Source: Arabidopsis thaliana (lineage: Eukaryota > Streptophyta > Magnoliopsida > Brassicales > Brassicaceae). Taken from it: a DNA stretch of 64,000 nt. The translations under genes were made by a program, and so were the position numbers. The stretch is taken from NCBI RefSeq assembly GCF_000001735.4, contig NC_003074.8:7750101-7814100 (forward strand), read 5' to 3'. Below the pieces are notes generated by a model. The model saw only the letters and a program-made list of their open reading frames with translations, made no database searches and was not told the DNA's origin. Of this stretch, positions 1 through 11,706 are shown one piece after another. Within the stretch, counting starts at the first letter, position 1; every line of letters begins with the position of its first letter.

Positions 1-1
1 A

Positions 2-319
2 AAAAACATGAGTGATCGGGAGTTGTTCAACAAGGAGACGTCGGCTCTCCTGGAGAAGCTGGCAAATAAAGCCTCCGATAGAAACAACTTGGATGGTAAA
101 CAATTGGTGTTGTACGCAGCAGGGGAGAAGAGAATTGGGACAAAGAAGGTGTCTGCAATGGTGCAGTGTACGAAAGACTTAATATTTACAAAGTGCTTTG
201 AGTGTTTGGAAGGGATTTTGAGGAAGTTTCCAGAGTGTTGTGACGGTAAACAAGGAGGGAGAGTTTTGGGTACGAGCTGTAACTTTAGGTATGAGTTATA
301 TCCTTTTCTTAGAAACTAA
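2..319 (+). CDS. CRRSP gene, 3' part only (second DUF26 domain)
   Basis: This is the end of a cysteine-rich repeat secretory protein gene cut by the window edge. The reading frame is already open at base 2, so the Met at base 8 is internal. The preceding codons (Lys-Asn) line up with the NPNK/NPNN segment of the paralogues downstream. The fragment covers the end of exon 2: the [19 protein letters not shown] stretch, the Cys triplet C-x8-C-x2-C, the [15 protein letters not shown] stretch and the family's terminal YPFLR. DUF26 (Gnk2-homologous) proteins are secreted, and some bind mannose or act in defence. The role of this one is unknown. It stops normally at 317-319. Confidence 0.9.
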   Translation, partial: KNMSDRELFNKETSALLEKLANKASDRNNLDGKQLVLYAAGEKRIGTKKVSAMVQCTKDLIFTKCFECLEGILRKFPECCDGKQGGRVLGTSCNFRYELYPFLRN

Positions 320-1428
320 CAACAACAGTACAATGAGAGCTCCATATTAAATGAAAGGGTTCTAGAGATAAACAGTCTTATAATATACACTGTGTTGCAT
401 TTTAGTACGTGAACTTAATTGAGCGAATAAATGTACTTTCCTCTTTGGGATTTTTGTTTTTTTTTGTGAACTTGAGTTATTGAGAAGAAATGTTCAAGTA
501 TCTACTAGTAAATACATCCCACATAGAATACCAAATAGCTCAGCTCATACAAACTCTCTCATAATGAGAGAAAAAAAATCCTGAAATAAGGGTAAGAAAA
601 ACTCTTATGCCTCAAGGTTTTAGTAAATCTCATAATTTTGGCCGAACCACAAAAAGAGACGTGCGAAACAAAATAGTAGAAAATTGATTTCCCGAATCGA
701 CAAACATGGACTAAACTATAATTATGATATATAACTGGTAGTACTTACAATGATGATACTTGGTTTCACGAAGACGAGGGAGCCTGGAGATGAATGATGG
801 TGATAAGGCCATGTGGCATCATGTCTTGTGCCGGAGTCGACGTATGTAGAAGTCGGAAGAATTAGTAAATTCACATGTATCAGCTTCATGATAACTTCAT
901 TTGCCAACAATTTTTAGTATGTGCTAACATTAATACGCTTGCATGTATATATTCATTATTTCTTAACAAAAAATTAAAAATTCACAAGTACATAAATTAG
1001 TGTTTGATCGAAACCAAATATTAAATAATTACAATATTTTTAGTCACTTAGAAATCTATGTAATATGCCTAAATTAATCTTTTACTCTCTTCTCGTAGCA
1101 TTATACATCATTTTTTTAAATTTTTTTTAGACTCTCAGATGAAAGACAATGCTATTACAGTGTCGAAACCACATTATCTTGAATAGTCTAATTCTTTTCA
1201 CTGCAACCATGCTCTACGTGAAGTAGAGTTACAATATCATTGGATTAAAAATATGAGCTCATTGCAATGGAAATGATATAACTACAATTGAAAATTAACC
1301 TTCTTACACAGGGTCACTACGCATGAAAGTTAAAACATCTATTGCTCCTGGCACAAAACCAGTGGCGCACTACAAGTTTGGAATTGGGTGATTCTATTTT
1401 CTCAGAGTTTTAACTTAGTAAAGCATTT
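320..1428. other. intergenic, no gene seen
   Basis: AT-rich spacer between CRRSP copies. The short open frames here have no recognisable domain, no paralogue elsewhere in the window and no codon signal. The last few hundred bases lead into the promoter block of the next copy. Confidence 0.6.
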
Positions 1429-1655
1429 GAACTTTGACTTTTTCATATGCTCTCCACATCCCTCGCCGAAAATACCAAACTCCTCTCTCTTGGTTGTTAC
1501 AGACGAAAAAAAACTTCTCAAAACTAAAATGATCAAATCCAGTTTTGTATAAGGTAACCATAAAGGAATTGTATACCGTCTTGAAAAAAATTAGTTAATC
1601 TAGTTACCAATGAAGCCAATCAGCTAAATCCTTCCTACTCTCCTGTATATATAAA
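1429..1655 (+). promoter_or_regulatory. CRRSP promoter block, copy 1
   Basis: Contains TTTGACTTTTTC (W-box-like TTGAC core at 1434-1438), a CCTCGCCGAAAATACC motif, a conserved CTCTCT/TTACAGAC tract, a CCAATCAGCTAAA motif (around 1616) and TATATAAA (1648-1655). The same elements in the same order precede seven other copies, about 210-310 bp before each ATG. WRKY binding to TTGAC cores is established for the motif. Its use here is inferred. Confidence 0.6.
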
Positions 1656-1743
1656 CATCACAACTCAACGCTTCATTTATAATAAAAAAGAAAAACAAAA
1701 CACACCTAACTCTTGAAAAAAAACAATCAAAACAAAATACAAT

Positions 1744-3024
1744 ATGTACTCTTCATGTTCTCTTTTACAACGTCTCGTTTGGTTCCCTTTCTTAGCCTTG
1801 GTGGCCACACAACTCCTATTTATACGCAATGTTTCGTCCCTGAACCTCACCAATGAGTATCTGCATCACAAATGTCTCGTTAGTGAAGGGAAATATAAAC
1901 CAGGAAGCAAGTACGAGTATATCCTTAACGATTACATCCGTTTTCTCGCAGCCGGAAATTTTCGCTCAGGTTCCATGCACATGACTAGTGGTCTAAAACC
2001 CAATGCTGTAACCATTCTCTACCAGTGCAGCGGTGACTCCTATAATTCTAAGTGCCGCTCTTGCTATGCTGCCGGCATCTCCGGGGTAACATTATTTACT
2101 CTCTTCATATCATATTAAATGTTATTTTAGCCAAAACAAATTGTTTTAAATAAGAAATATTATGTTCTGTGATTATTTGTATACAACAATTTATGTTTGA
2201 TTCAAGATTTTCTTGTGCCCAACAGCCCTCAAGGCTTTTAAGTCTGTCCATAGCGACCAATTCAATGACCCTAGCGTACAATTTATCAAATTAGGTAAAT
2301 AGGAAGGGTAATGAATGGTATTGTTTTTTTATGTCTAACAGATTCTTCATTCACATTTTCAACTTATGAAAGCCTATTTTCTAATACAGATTCATGAATT
2401 AGTTAGAAAGCACAAACGCACAATGATTGTTTCTTATATATTTATATTTATTTAATAATATTTTAGCTATTATTTCATAATTTAATGTATTAATTATTTT
2501 AACACGTCAAAACATGAATTAATTATGTAAAATGTAAACGACAGCTTCGTAGGCGATGTCCGAGAAACAAAGGTGGGATAATATGGTTCGATCAGTGTTT
2601 TGTTGAGATTACTTCAATCAGTGTCATCGACTTCAACATCTCAAAGATCAATTACGAGAACAATTTCCCCTTACACAACCCGAACAGGGTAAGTGGCAAT
2701 ATAAAGTCATTCAACAATGAGACAATGGCTCTCCTCAAAGAGTTGGCGTTGAAAGCAAATAATAAAGACAACATGGACAATGGCAAGATGGCACTGTACG
2801 CATCAGGGGAGAAGAGGGTCGGGACAAAGAAGGTGTACGCAATGGTTCAGTGTATGAGAGATCTAGTTAAGCCTAAGATGTGTAAGGAGTGTTTGGAAAG
2901 CATTATAAAGGAGTTTCCCGAGTGTTGCGACGGTAAACAAGGAGGGAGGATTTTGGGTACGAGCTGTGATTTTAGGTATGAACTTTACCCTTTTCTAAGG
3001 ACTTCAGATTCAAAAACTGTTTGA
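1744..3024 (+). CDS. cysteine-rich repeat secretory protein (two DUF26 domains)
   Basis: Two exons, 1744-2085 and 2545-3024, with a phase-0 GT-AG intron of 459 bp, give 273 aa. A hydrophobic signal peptide (about residues 10-32, ending near NVSS) is followed by DUF26 domain 1 with the triplet C-x8-C-x2-C ([13 protein letters not shown]). Exon 2 opens with [18 protein letters not shown] and carries domain 2, where the triplet spacing is C-x9-C-x2-C. The protein is probably secreted to the apoplast. There is no transmembrane or kinase segment, so it is not a receptor kinase. The start is the first ATG after the TATA box and matches the MYSS start of its paralogues. The C-terminus is a few residues longer than in the other copies (TSDSKTV). 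It appears intact. Confidence 0.9.
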
Positions 3025-3910
3025 TGACGATGCACAACACATTCTCTTGACACCTTACTTATTTTACTTCAGTTCCGGTTTTTTGAGCTTTTTACTAGTT
3101 TTTATTTATATTGTTTATTCTTGGATTTCCCTTTGTGCTGGTTTAGATCACATGTGCCTATGACTAAGATCCCAAGCTGTGTTTTTCCTCACTCTTTATT
3201 TGGTTATTAATTACAGTTGTTGGCTATGAATAAGAAGCTCTATTATTCTTGACATCTTAAATTTGTTAACATAGAACTCCGTTTTCTAATTTATTGTTGG
3301 CGACTAAATAGCGTCACGTGTAGTTAATTTAGACGAATATTTCCGCGTCATTGCTTAATCTGAGTCATGATCCTACAATTTCCAAGTCATTCAACGGGTA
3401 AAACTACTCCCTGATTGACAAGATAATTTTGTGATTATCCGTAGCTCTATCAAACCTGTAATTAAGATAATGCAAACTTCTAACAAGCAAGAAATATTTA
3501 ACCGATCATAAAGATTATGTACTGGATATAAGCGTCAGTTATGGTGAATATATATTCAGCATAAATAATTTATCATCACCCATATTATGTCGTTCAAGAA
3601 GATTCATGATGTATTTCCGTTGTGTTACGTTTATCCTATTGAAAAAATCTGTGATGTCAAATGTATTTGGATCAACGAATCCTCGTAGCGTTAGAAAGTT
3701 TCCACTCTATCGCAATGCATGGGTTTTAGCTAATTTCCATGGAACATTTTCTTTTTTAAAGGAAGTCTACGTTACTACGTATGAAAGTTAAAACAGCTTC
3801 ACAAATCACAAGATCCCAACACCCAAAATCATCCTGCTCCTTGCACAAAACCGGCCAGTGCGTATCCTATGATTATGTTTTCTAAAAGTTTTAATTTAGT
3901 AAAAGGCGTT

Positions 3911-4138
3911 GAACTTTGATTTTTTCATCTGCCCTCCCCATCCCTCGCCGAAAATTCTAAAATCCTCTCTCATTTCTGTTACAGCCAATAACCATTTTTT
4001 CTACAAATTGAAATGATTAAATCTAATTTGTAAAGGTAAGTTAAACAAACAAAAAAAAAGATTACAGTTGAAATTATTAGTTAATTTAGATCTAATGAAT
4101 CCAATCAGCTAAGTCCTTTTGTCTCCTATATATATATA
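3911..4138 (+). promoter_or_regulatory. CRRSP promoter block, copy 2 (TTGAC core altered)
   Basis: Same order of elements as the other copies, ending in a CCAATCAGCTAA motif and a TATA tract (4127-4138). The W-box-like core reads TTTGATTTTTTC instead of TTTGACTTTTTC, so this copy lacks the TTGAC core. Confidence 0.55.
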
Positions 4139-4210
4139 GAAACATCCCAATCTTAGCCTTTCATATATGGAAAACTTCTAACTCTGGAAAAAAAATCAAA
4201 ACAAGAAACA

Positions 4211-5662
4211 ATGCACAATTCATATTCTTTATCAAAACGACTTGTTTTGGTCCTTTTCTTGGCCGTGGTGGCCACACAACTGTTCCTTATACGCAATGTT
4301 TCGTCCCTGAATCTGACCAATGCGTATCTGCACCACAAATGCCTCATCAGTCAAGGAAAGTATAAGCCAGGAAGTCAGTATGAGAAAAACCTTAACTCTC
4401 ACATCGATTTGATTATTAACTCGACTTTTCGCAACGGATTTGGTCACATGACAACTGCTATGGGAAGTCCCAATATGGTAAACATCATATTCCAGTGCCG
4501 TGGAGACTCCTACCAGTCCAAGTGCCGCTCTTGCTTTGCCGCAGGCATTTCCGGGGAAATGTCACTTATATTTATCCAATATCCCTCATACATAATTTGC
4601 AAAGTCATTTTCGAACAGAATGTTTACTTCGATAATTTCGGAGGAATTTCAAAAATATGGCATTGATTTGTATATTGTTATAAAACTATAAGAGATAATT
4701 AAAAGCAATCTTTTCGTTACAAATTTAAATTCTAGTTTTTGAAACACGTTCATTTATAATATTATCACTTTTAATAAACTTGTTTTTTTTCTTTTTGCAA
4801 AATTACCATTACAAATTATTTAGTCCATAAATACCATAGATAAAAGTGATTTAATTTTAATTTTTTGGTTTGGGTTTATGTTTTAGTTTTTAGGTTTTGT
4901 TGTTTAGAACTTAAGGTTTGGTATTGTGGTATTTTTGAGGAATAAAAACTAGTGATGGCATTTCATTTTAGTGATTTTTTGAGATTTATCCTTTTTGTTT
5001 TGATTTTCATCTACTTATTAATTAATTTCTCAGATTTAACGCTTGGAAGAAAAAACAAACATAACTTCGATTGAAAAAAATCAGTGTCGTTCAGTTTTGT
5101 TCTTAAAATGGCAATAATTCCGATAACTCTTGATACTCTGCTTTGGTTTCTTAATTGAGACAATATGTAAAATATTGTTCTAGATTGTTGTGTTGATATG
5201 TATTTATGTAAGCTTCGTAGGAGATGTCCGAGAAACAAAGGTGGAATAATATGGTTCGACCAGTGTTTTGTCGAGATTACTGCAATCGAGGTCATGGAGG
5301 TGAATTACGATAACAATTTTTATATGCACAACCCGAACAAGGTAATGGGTGATGCAAAGTCTTTCAACAAGGAGACTATGGCTTTTCTAGAACAGCTGGC
5401 GTTGGAAGCAACCCGTAAAGACAACATGGAGGACGGCATGATGGCACTATACTCGGCCAGGGAGAAGATGGTTGGGACGAAGAAGCTGTACGCAATGGTT
5501 CAGTGTACGAGAGATGTATTCATGTTTAAGACAATGTGTAAGGAGTGTTTGGAAAGGATAATCAGCCAGTATCCCAAATGTTGCGACGGTAAACAAGGAG
5601 GGAGAGTTTTGGGTACAAGCTGTAACTTTAGATATGAGTTTTACCCTTTTCTTAGGACTTAA
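4211..5662 (+). CDS. CRRSP (two DUF26 domains), splice donor lost
   Basis: Exon 1 (4211-4555) encodes a signal peptide and DUF26 domain 1 ([13 protein letters not shown]). Exon 2 (5213-5662) begins [18 protein letters not shown] and encodes domain 2, with a C-x10-C-x2-C triplet. If spliced as in the paralogues it would give 264 aa. However, every other copy has GT right after the Gly codon ending exon 1, and here the bases at 4556-4557 are GA. The next GT (4561) would shift the frame of exon 2. Without splicing, translation runs to a stop at 4664-4666 and gives a secreted 151-aa single-domain protein. Both coding exons are otherwise open. It may be a single-domain gene, a rare GA-AG intron, or an early pseudogene. 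Confidence 0.65.
4800..5000. repeat. AT-rich repeat-like insert in the intron
   Basis: T- and GT-rich stretch with several GGTTTxxGTTT-type words, inside the presumed intron of the CRRSP copy at 4211. It resembles dispersed low-complexity repeats that I associate with Arabidopsis intergenic DNA. I see no clear ends or target duplication, and the family is not identified. Confidence 0.3.
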
Positions 5663-5862
5663 AACATTTTTTGAGAATGATGCAAGCCACACATTTCTCT
5701 TGACAACTTTCCTTTTTTGATACCTTTAATTTTTTGGGTTTTTGGGTTTTCACTCCACTTTCGTTTTTGTTCGTTAGGTCCTCGTTGTACCTATGAATAT
5801 CAAGCTTTATTCATTACAGCCTTTAATTTTATAATTAGTAAAGAGATGATATAATGTATATC

Positions 5863-5898
5863 GTCTCCTCTTTTTTTTTTTTTTTTGTCTCCTCTTTT
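5863..5898 (-). repeat. T-tract micro-insertion with 12-bp direct repeats
   Basis: GTCTCCTCTTTT (5863-5874), 12 T, then GTCTCCTCTTTT (5887-5898). On the minus strand this is a pure A-tract between direct repeats. Confidence 0.6.
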
Positions 5899-6120
5899 CA
5901 TATTCTTATATTCGGGATATTTTTGAGAGAATTGGTCAAATGACTATAAATTAGAGAATAACTATTAATATGATCATCAAATGTGTTCTAGTAACTTAAT
6001 AACTGTCTTATGGAAAGTTTTGTTAGCACCACTCACATACATCATCGAACTTTCAGCATACCACAAGCAAGACTTCTCTGGATTATCGACAAATATGCGA
6101 TTTTTTTTAAGTAAAACATT

Positions 6121-6196
6121 TAAACTTTGACTTTTTCATCAGCCCTCCCTATCCCTCGCCGAAAAATACCCAAAATCGTCTCTCCTTTCTGGGATA
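6121..6196 (+). promoter_or_regulatory. CRRSP promoter block, copy 3
   Basis: AAACTTTGACTTTTTCATC followed by CCTCGCCGAAAAATACC and the CTCTC tract, about 250 bp before the ATG at 6380. It has the same order of motifs as the other copies. Confidence 0.55.
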
Positions 6197-6379
6197 GACA
6201 AAAAAAAACATAAAAAAACTAAAAACATTTCTTCTACAAACTGAATGATCAATCGAATTTTGTAAGAAGTTCTTTTTAATATTAGTTCATCTAGTTACGA
6301 AAGAGGACAGTCAGCTAAAACCATTCCGAGTCTCCTTTCTAAACATCTCCATCACAACGCTTAATTTATCTCAAAAAAC

Positions 6380-7346
6380 ATGTACTCATCATATTCTCTA
6401 TTCAAATGCCTCGTTTGTTTCTATATCTTGGGTATACAAGTCCTCATACATAGCGTTTCGTCCCAGAATCTTACTAATGCGTATTTGCACCACAAATGCC
6501 TCACTCGTCAAGGGAAATATAAGCCGAGAAGCCCGTACGAGGAAAACCTTAATTATCTCATCGATCATATCTCTAAGTATCATTTTCGGGACGGTTTCAG
6601 ACACAGCGCATGGTGAGGCTCCGAATTCCGGCAACTTTGTATTCCAATGCCGTGGAGACTCCTACGGGTCTATATGCGGTTCTTGCTATGCCACCGCTGT
6701 GGCCGGGGTAATGTCACTTCCACATTATTAACTAGTCGTCATACATTTACATCTATAACATAGATAACCATATATACATTTACATTTATATTTTCAAACC
6801 ATGAATCATTTACCATGAAAATAATTAAGAAACGCTAAACATATGCATTGAAATTTAAATCATCGTTTAGAATGAACAAAATATATATGGATATGTATAT
6901 GACAGCTTCGTAAGAGATGTCAGAGATACAAAGGAGCAATAATATGGTATGATCAATGTTTTCTCAAAGTAAGTACGATCAACTCCCCTCCAACGAAGAT
7001 GGATTACGAGAATACTTTTTCTATGCACAACCCAAACAACATCAACGGGGATACTCAGTTGTTCAACCAAAAGATGAAGAATTTCCTCTATGAGCTAGCG
7101 CTGAAAGCGGATAAACCCAAAGCGGACGGTACCGGTTTGCTATATTACGCGGCAGGGACGAAGAGGCTCGGGAAGAATAAACTGTATGCAATGGTGCAGT
7201 GTACTTTAGACATATTTCATTGTAAGGTTTGTTTGGAATGGAGTATTAAGGAGCTTTCAAAGTGTTGTGAAGGTAAACAAGGAGCGAGAGTTTTGGGAAC
7301 GAGTTGTAATGTTAGGTATGAGTTATACCCTTTTATTAGGACCTAA
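6380..7346 (+). pseudogene. CRRSP copy with a frameshift in exon 1
   Basis: By homology, exon 1 is 6380-6707 and exon 2 is 6906-7346, with an intact GT-AG intron of 198 bp. Exon 1 is 328 bp, not a multiple of three. The frame is lost near 6606-6616, after DGFRHS, and ends at TGA (6614-6616). One base more or fewer there would restore the paralogue-like HGEAPN sequence, and the rest of domain 1 ([13 protein letters not shown]) then continues in another frame. Exon 2 is open, with domain 2 of the C-x6-C-x2-C type and ending in YPFIRT. The conserved splice sites and long open exon 2 suggest the break is recent. As it stands only a 78-aa secreted fragment would be made. Confidence 0.75.
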
Positions 7347-7562
7347 AGACTTTGTAATGATGTAGAACACATTCTCTTGACAACTCTTTAATTTTGTTTT
7401 GGTTTTGTTTTCTTCTCCATTTTAGTCTTTGTATTGTTTCTTTTAAGCTTTGCTTTCATATATTTGTTTACATATACCAACTTTGTTGTTCCTCACCCTT
7501 TCATCTAATTGGATGATTGTTGATAAGGAGACAACGCTGATAAATGGTGTATTACATTTTTC

Positions 7563-7655
7563 ATGATTTCACTTTTGAAAAGTGATTCCGTTACTTTTAC
7601 TATTAAGAATATGCATGCATCAACGATTTCACGCTTTTAAAAAGTGATTCTGTTA
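7563..7655. repeat. short tandem duplication with a palindromic core
   Basis: GATTTCACTTTTGAAAAGTG (7565-7584) recurs in slightly changed form about 60 bp further on (7625-7655). The first copy contains the near-palindrome CACTTTTGAAAAGTG. No function is apparent. Confidence 0.45.
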
Positions 7656-8083
7656 TATACTATAAGCAAAGCATAATAGTAGAGTGTGCCCTATTAGAGT
7701 CATTTGAGTCGATAAATCCATCAGATGTATGCAAAATAGTAATGCATGTATTTATGTGACTCTACACAATCAGATGAGTAGCAGAGAAGAAAGCTTGTGT
7801 TTTTTTGTTATTCACCAAGAGGCTAGTTGGTTGGAAATAGGGTTCTTCTACGGGCTTAGAAGTCAGATCGTGTGGATTGGTCGAAGACAATACGTGTGTT
7901 CTCTAGATGAATCCAGAGACCATTACTCCTAAGGTTCCATAAAGCTACTACTTGTGGTAGTGGTGTACATCTTGGCTCTGGGGGATTGGTCGAATGCATA
8001 TTTCTCATTATGGAATAAAAATCAGTTTTTAATGTACTGAGACACCGTTTTGTTTTACTCTTTAATGTAATGTATTTCTCATT

Positions 8084-8190
8084 GTGCTTTACCCTTTTAT
8101 TAGGACTTAAATACTGGTGATGATGCAGAACACATTCTCTTGACAACTTCCAAATTTTGCTTTGGTTTCTTTACTTTCTAGTTTCTAATT
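8084..8190 (+). pseudogene. relic of a CRRSP 3' end
   Basis: The bases around 8090-8109 encode the family's terminal YPF(I)RT and stop. They are followed by the 3'-flank shared by the functional copies, including GCAGAACACATTCTCTTGAC. Nothing recognisable of the rest of the gene lies upstream, so this looks like the tail of a lost or partly duplicated copy. It closely resembles the end of the copy at 6380-7346. Confidence 0.6.
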
Positions 8191-8960
8191 CTCTTTTTCA
8201 ACCCTTATCATTTTTTTCCCCTCGTTCGCCTTTTTGTTTTGTTTTGTTGATGTCCTACCTATGACTATGATTATGAATAGGGTCCAAAACATCGCTATCC
8301 CCATAGAGATACATTTCTTCTCCACTCTGTCTCTTATATCCAGATAAGTTCTTAGAAATATAGCTACAAAGAAATCAACATGTTCCAGCATTTCAATACT
8401 TTGGCAACGTCATTTGATGAGATTTGCATACTTTTGTAAGTGTGACGAACTCGAACAACAACATTCTATGATTTGGAAAGCACCAAGTCCGATGTTATTC
8501 TTCACTAGATATATGTTCAGTTAATTTTTACAATGCTAATATTTAATCAGTGATACACAGTTTTAACTAAGCTTTAGATTGTGATCCCAATGGACTTCTA
8601 TTATAAACAAGCTTCACCACAATGATCTCACACAACCGTGAATCAATGGATTGAACACCCACCTCCAAACTTGCTATTTGAAAAGATTCAAGATATGCAA
8701 TATCTCCACTTGCGATCCTTAGTGTTAACAGCTCAATCTCAATCCTCAAACCTATATACATTAATCGCCAAAAACCCCTAACTTAATCGTAAAGCAATCT
8801 TTGTTAAATCACAAACTTAATCTCCAAGTTTCGTTCCAAAACCAACGTAGAATATTTGTATTTTTGCAAGTCTATCCCTCAAGTCTATCCAGCTTAGCAA
8901 ATATTCATCTAATAAAAACATCCTAATGGTGATTCTATTTTCTACGATTGATAAATTAGT
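8191..8960. other. intergenic, no gene seen
   Basis: AT-rich spacer between the 3' relic and the next promoter block. The open frames on either strand are short and show no family features. Confidence 0.5.
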
Positions 8961-8965
8961 ATAAA

Positions 8966-9075
8966 TTTGAACTTTGACTTTTACCAAAAAAATTTTTTTG
9001 AACTTTGACTTTTTCATAGGCTCTCCCCATCCCTCGCCGAAAATTCCCAACTCATCTCTGTCCTCTCTGTTATAG
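8966..9075 (+). promoter_or_regulatory. CRRSP promoter block, copy 4, with doubled TTGAC core
   Basis: The usual block (TTTGACTTTTTC, CCTCGCCGAAAA, CTCTC tract), but the 17-bp segment TTTGAACTTTGACTTTT is present twice (8966-8982 and 8997-9013). The copies are separated by 14 bp that begin ACCAAAAAAA. The TTGAC core is therefore doubled. Confidence 0.6.
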
Positions 9076-9216
9076 ACAAAATTCCTTCTACAAACTGAAA
9101 TGATCAAAAACAAATATAGCTTTGAGTTAGAGAAAAATAGTTAATTTAGTTACTACTGAGACGAATCTGCTAAAATCCTTATTCTCCTCTAGAAAAAGAA
9201 TAAATAAACCAAAACA

Positions 9217-10638
9217 ATGTTCTCTTCATATTCTCTATGCAAATGCCTCGTTTCTTTCCATATATTGGCTATACAAGTCCTCATAAGCTGTGCGTCTTCC
9301 TTGAATCTTACTAATGAGTATCTGAACCACAAATGTCGCGTGATCAAGGAAAATACCAACCAGGAAGTGAGTACGAGAAAGAACTCAACACTCTCAGCCG
9401 TAGAGTTGCTACCCTTGACTTTACAGATGGTTTCACACACCGGTCCAATAGTAGAGATACCAAATCTGTCACCATCATATTCCAATGTCGCGGTGACTCT
9501 TACAGGTCCAAGTGCAACTCCTGCTATGCTACCGCCCTCGCCGGGGTAATGCCACTTTAACATGTTTGCATATGTGTAGTCTATATCTTGTCGTTCGCTA
9601 TAAACAACTACCTTAACTAAAGCCAAAAGAAAATTGACTATAAGAAACCAAAATTCAGGTTAGAGTTAGAATTACCTAGCTGAAACAAATGTGAGTTGGT
9701 TTATACACATCAACCGATAACAATTAACATAACTGTTATATACACTATACAACCAAATTTGTGGTGTGCTAGGTGTTGGCTTGGTGTTGGCAAGATTATT
9801 TACCCATTTGGAAAAGATTATTTACGTCCAAAACTTTCTTGTTAATATATATTTATATATTAAGTCATCTCTCTTTAAGTCACAACTATTTGATTTTTCG
9901 TTAGGTGAAAACAACAAAGGTGCAAGGTTATCTTGTATTGAAATGTTAAGATTGCTTTTTAACTTGATTTATTTATCAAAACATTTATTATGATTGGTAT
10001 TTAGTATTTACATATCATCCAGTTAGAGATATCTTCTATATCATATCATTTGGTAGATTATTACGGGACAACTTTTAGGTACATATGTCAAAAAAAACTT
10101 TTAGGTACATTTCGCCATTTTGCATACAACTGATTTCGTGTACATCTCACGGTTCCTACAAAAATATTTATGAATATGTATATGTATATTACAGTTTCGT
10201 AGTAGGTGTCCGAGAAACAAAGGTGGAATAATATGGTATGACCAATGTTTTCTCGATGTTAGTATGATTAATGACAATTCCCCAAGACGGATGAACTACG
10301 ATAATATTTTTTCTATGCACAACCCAAACAACGTGAGAGGGAATGTAAACTCATTCAACAAAAAGACGACTGAATTCCTCTACAAACTGATTGGAAAAGC
10401 TGATAGACTCGACGTGGACGGGATCAACTTTCTATATTACGCGGCAGGGGAAATGAGGCTTGGGAAGCAAACATTGTTTGCAATGGTGCAATGTGCGAAG
10501 GACATATTGAGTTGTAAGGATTGTTTGGAATGGAGTATCAAGGAGCTTTCTAAGTGCTGTGATGGTAAACAAGGAGCGAGAGTTGTAGGTACAATTTGTA
10601 ATCTTAGGTATGAGCTATACCCTTTTCTTAGGACTTAA
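9217..10638 (+). pseudogene. CRRSP copy with a frameshift in exon 1
   Basis: By homology, exon 1 is 9217-9545 and exon 2 is 10195-10638, with an intron of 649 bp. A signal peptide and [12 protein letters not shown] are followed by a loss of frame near 9338-9345. The paralogues read KCxVxQGKY here, but this copy is one base short, so the [15 protein letters not shown] stretch and the C-x8-C-x2-C triplet lie in the next frame. Exon 2 is fully open, with [18 protein letters not shown], a C-x6-C-x2-C triplet in domain 2 and YPFLRT at the end. As written the product would be a 110-aa protein with an unrelated tail. It looks like a recent pseudogene, or possibly a sequence error. Confidence 0.75.
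10070..10110 (+). repeat. micro-insertion with 15-bp direct repeats
   Basis: AACTTTTAGGTACAT (10070-10084), then ATGTCAAAAAA, then AACTTTTAGGTACAT (10096-10110). It lies in the intron of the CRRSP copy at 9217. Confidence 0.75.
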
Positions 10639-11460
10639 AGCCTCTTTGGTAATAAAGCAGCGGTTTTGCTGTCTCTCTAGTATCTCTTTTGAGCTTTTTA
10701 CAAATTTTTCTGTTTATTTTACTGCTTATACTTCTTTTTATTTTGTTTGTTTAAGTCCTAACTATGTCTATGAATAGGGTCCCAATCAAAATTCAGTAAC
10801 CTAATTTTGAAACGAAAGGGGGAAAACTATGTACGTAGCAAACAAAATGCAAATCAATCAGTCCCACCTTCTATTTCAATTATTAATAAGAGCAAACTTG
10901 GTGACCCTAAAACTGAGACAAACGACATTTTTGTTTTTTCAAATTGCCCGTTAAACATATTGACGGGTTTTTTATTGGACCGACGATGACTTAGTAGCAC
11001 ATAAGTTGCCCGTTTTGGCATGCTATTTTAGGCCCATGACAAAAATCCGATTCACAATGCATGGAGTATGAGCTAATAGCCGTGGAATGTTAGTTTATCA
11101 ATGTTTTGGGAAAGAAAAAAAATCGTTTGGTAAATGAAAAATGAAAGACTTTGATTTCCATAATCCAACTTAGTTATAAATAGAAAGGGAATGAATTATT
11201 TATAGCATTCGAAGCTAAATATATTAGCATTTTTCTTTCTCAATCTAGATAGTTCTGTTATTAAATCATTTTTATATTACAATAATATAGTCATATAGAT
11301 TCCTAGGTATTAGCATTTTTCTTTCTCAATCTTTAGATAGTTACGTTCTCTAAAAATGTTTGAAGAGGTGGAGATGTGAAATAAGTACAGAGAACCTCTA
11401 AAACTTTGATCCTTGATCAAAACTAGTGGTGATTCAATTCTCTCAGACTTTTAACTTGGT
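10639..11460. other. intergenic, with an 86-bp-offset tandem duplication
   Basis: No gene seen. ATTAGCATTTTTCTTTCTC occurs at 11223 and again at 11309, with the repeat continuing for about 32 bp in both copies. The remainder is AT-rich spacer. Confidence 0.5.
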
Positions 11461-11547
11461 AAAACATTTAAAATTTGACTTTTCCATTGGCCATCCTCAC
11501 CCTTCGCCGAAAAATACCCGACCCCTCTCTCCTGTCTATTACAGACC
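11461..11547 (+). promoter_or_regulatory. CRRSP promoter block, copy 5
   Basis: AAATTTGACTTTTCCATTGG, then CTTCGCCGAAAAATACCC and the CTCTC/TTACAGAC tract, about 240 bp before the ATG at 11707. The TTGAC core is kept. Confidence 0.55.
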
Positions 11548-11706
11548 AAAAATAAACATTTTTTCTACAAACTGGAATGATCAATAGAATCTTGTATACA
11601 CTAACAAAAAGAGAGAATATTATTTTAGATGATGTGTGTCCATCAGCTAAAATTCTTCTGACTCTTGTAAAAACATCTTAACTATATAAAAAAAGAATCC
11701 AAAACA

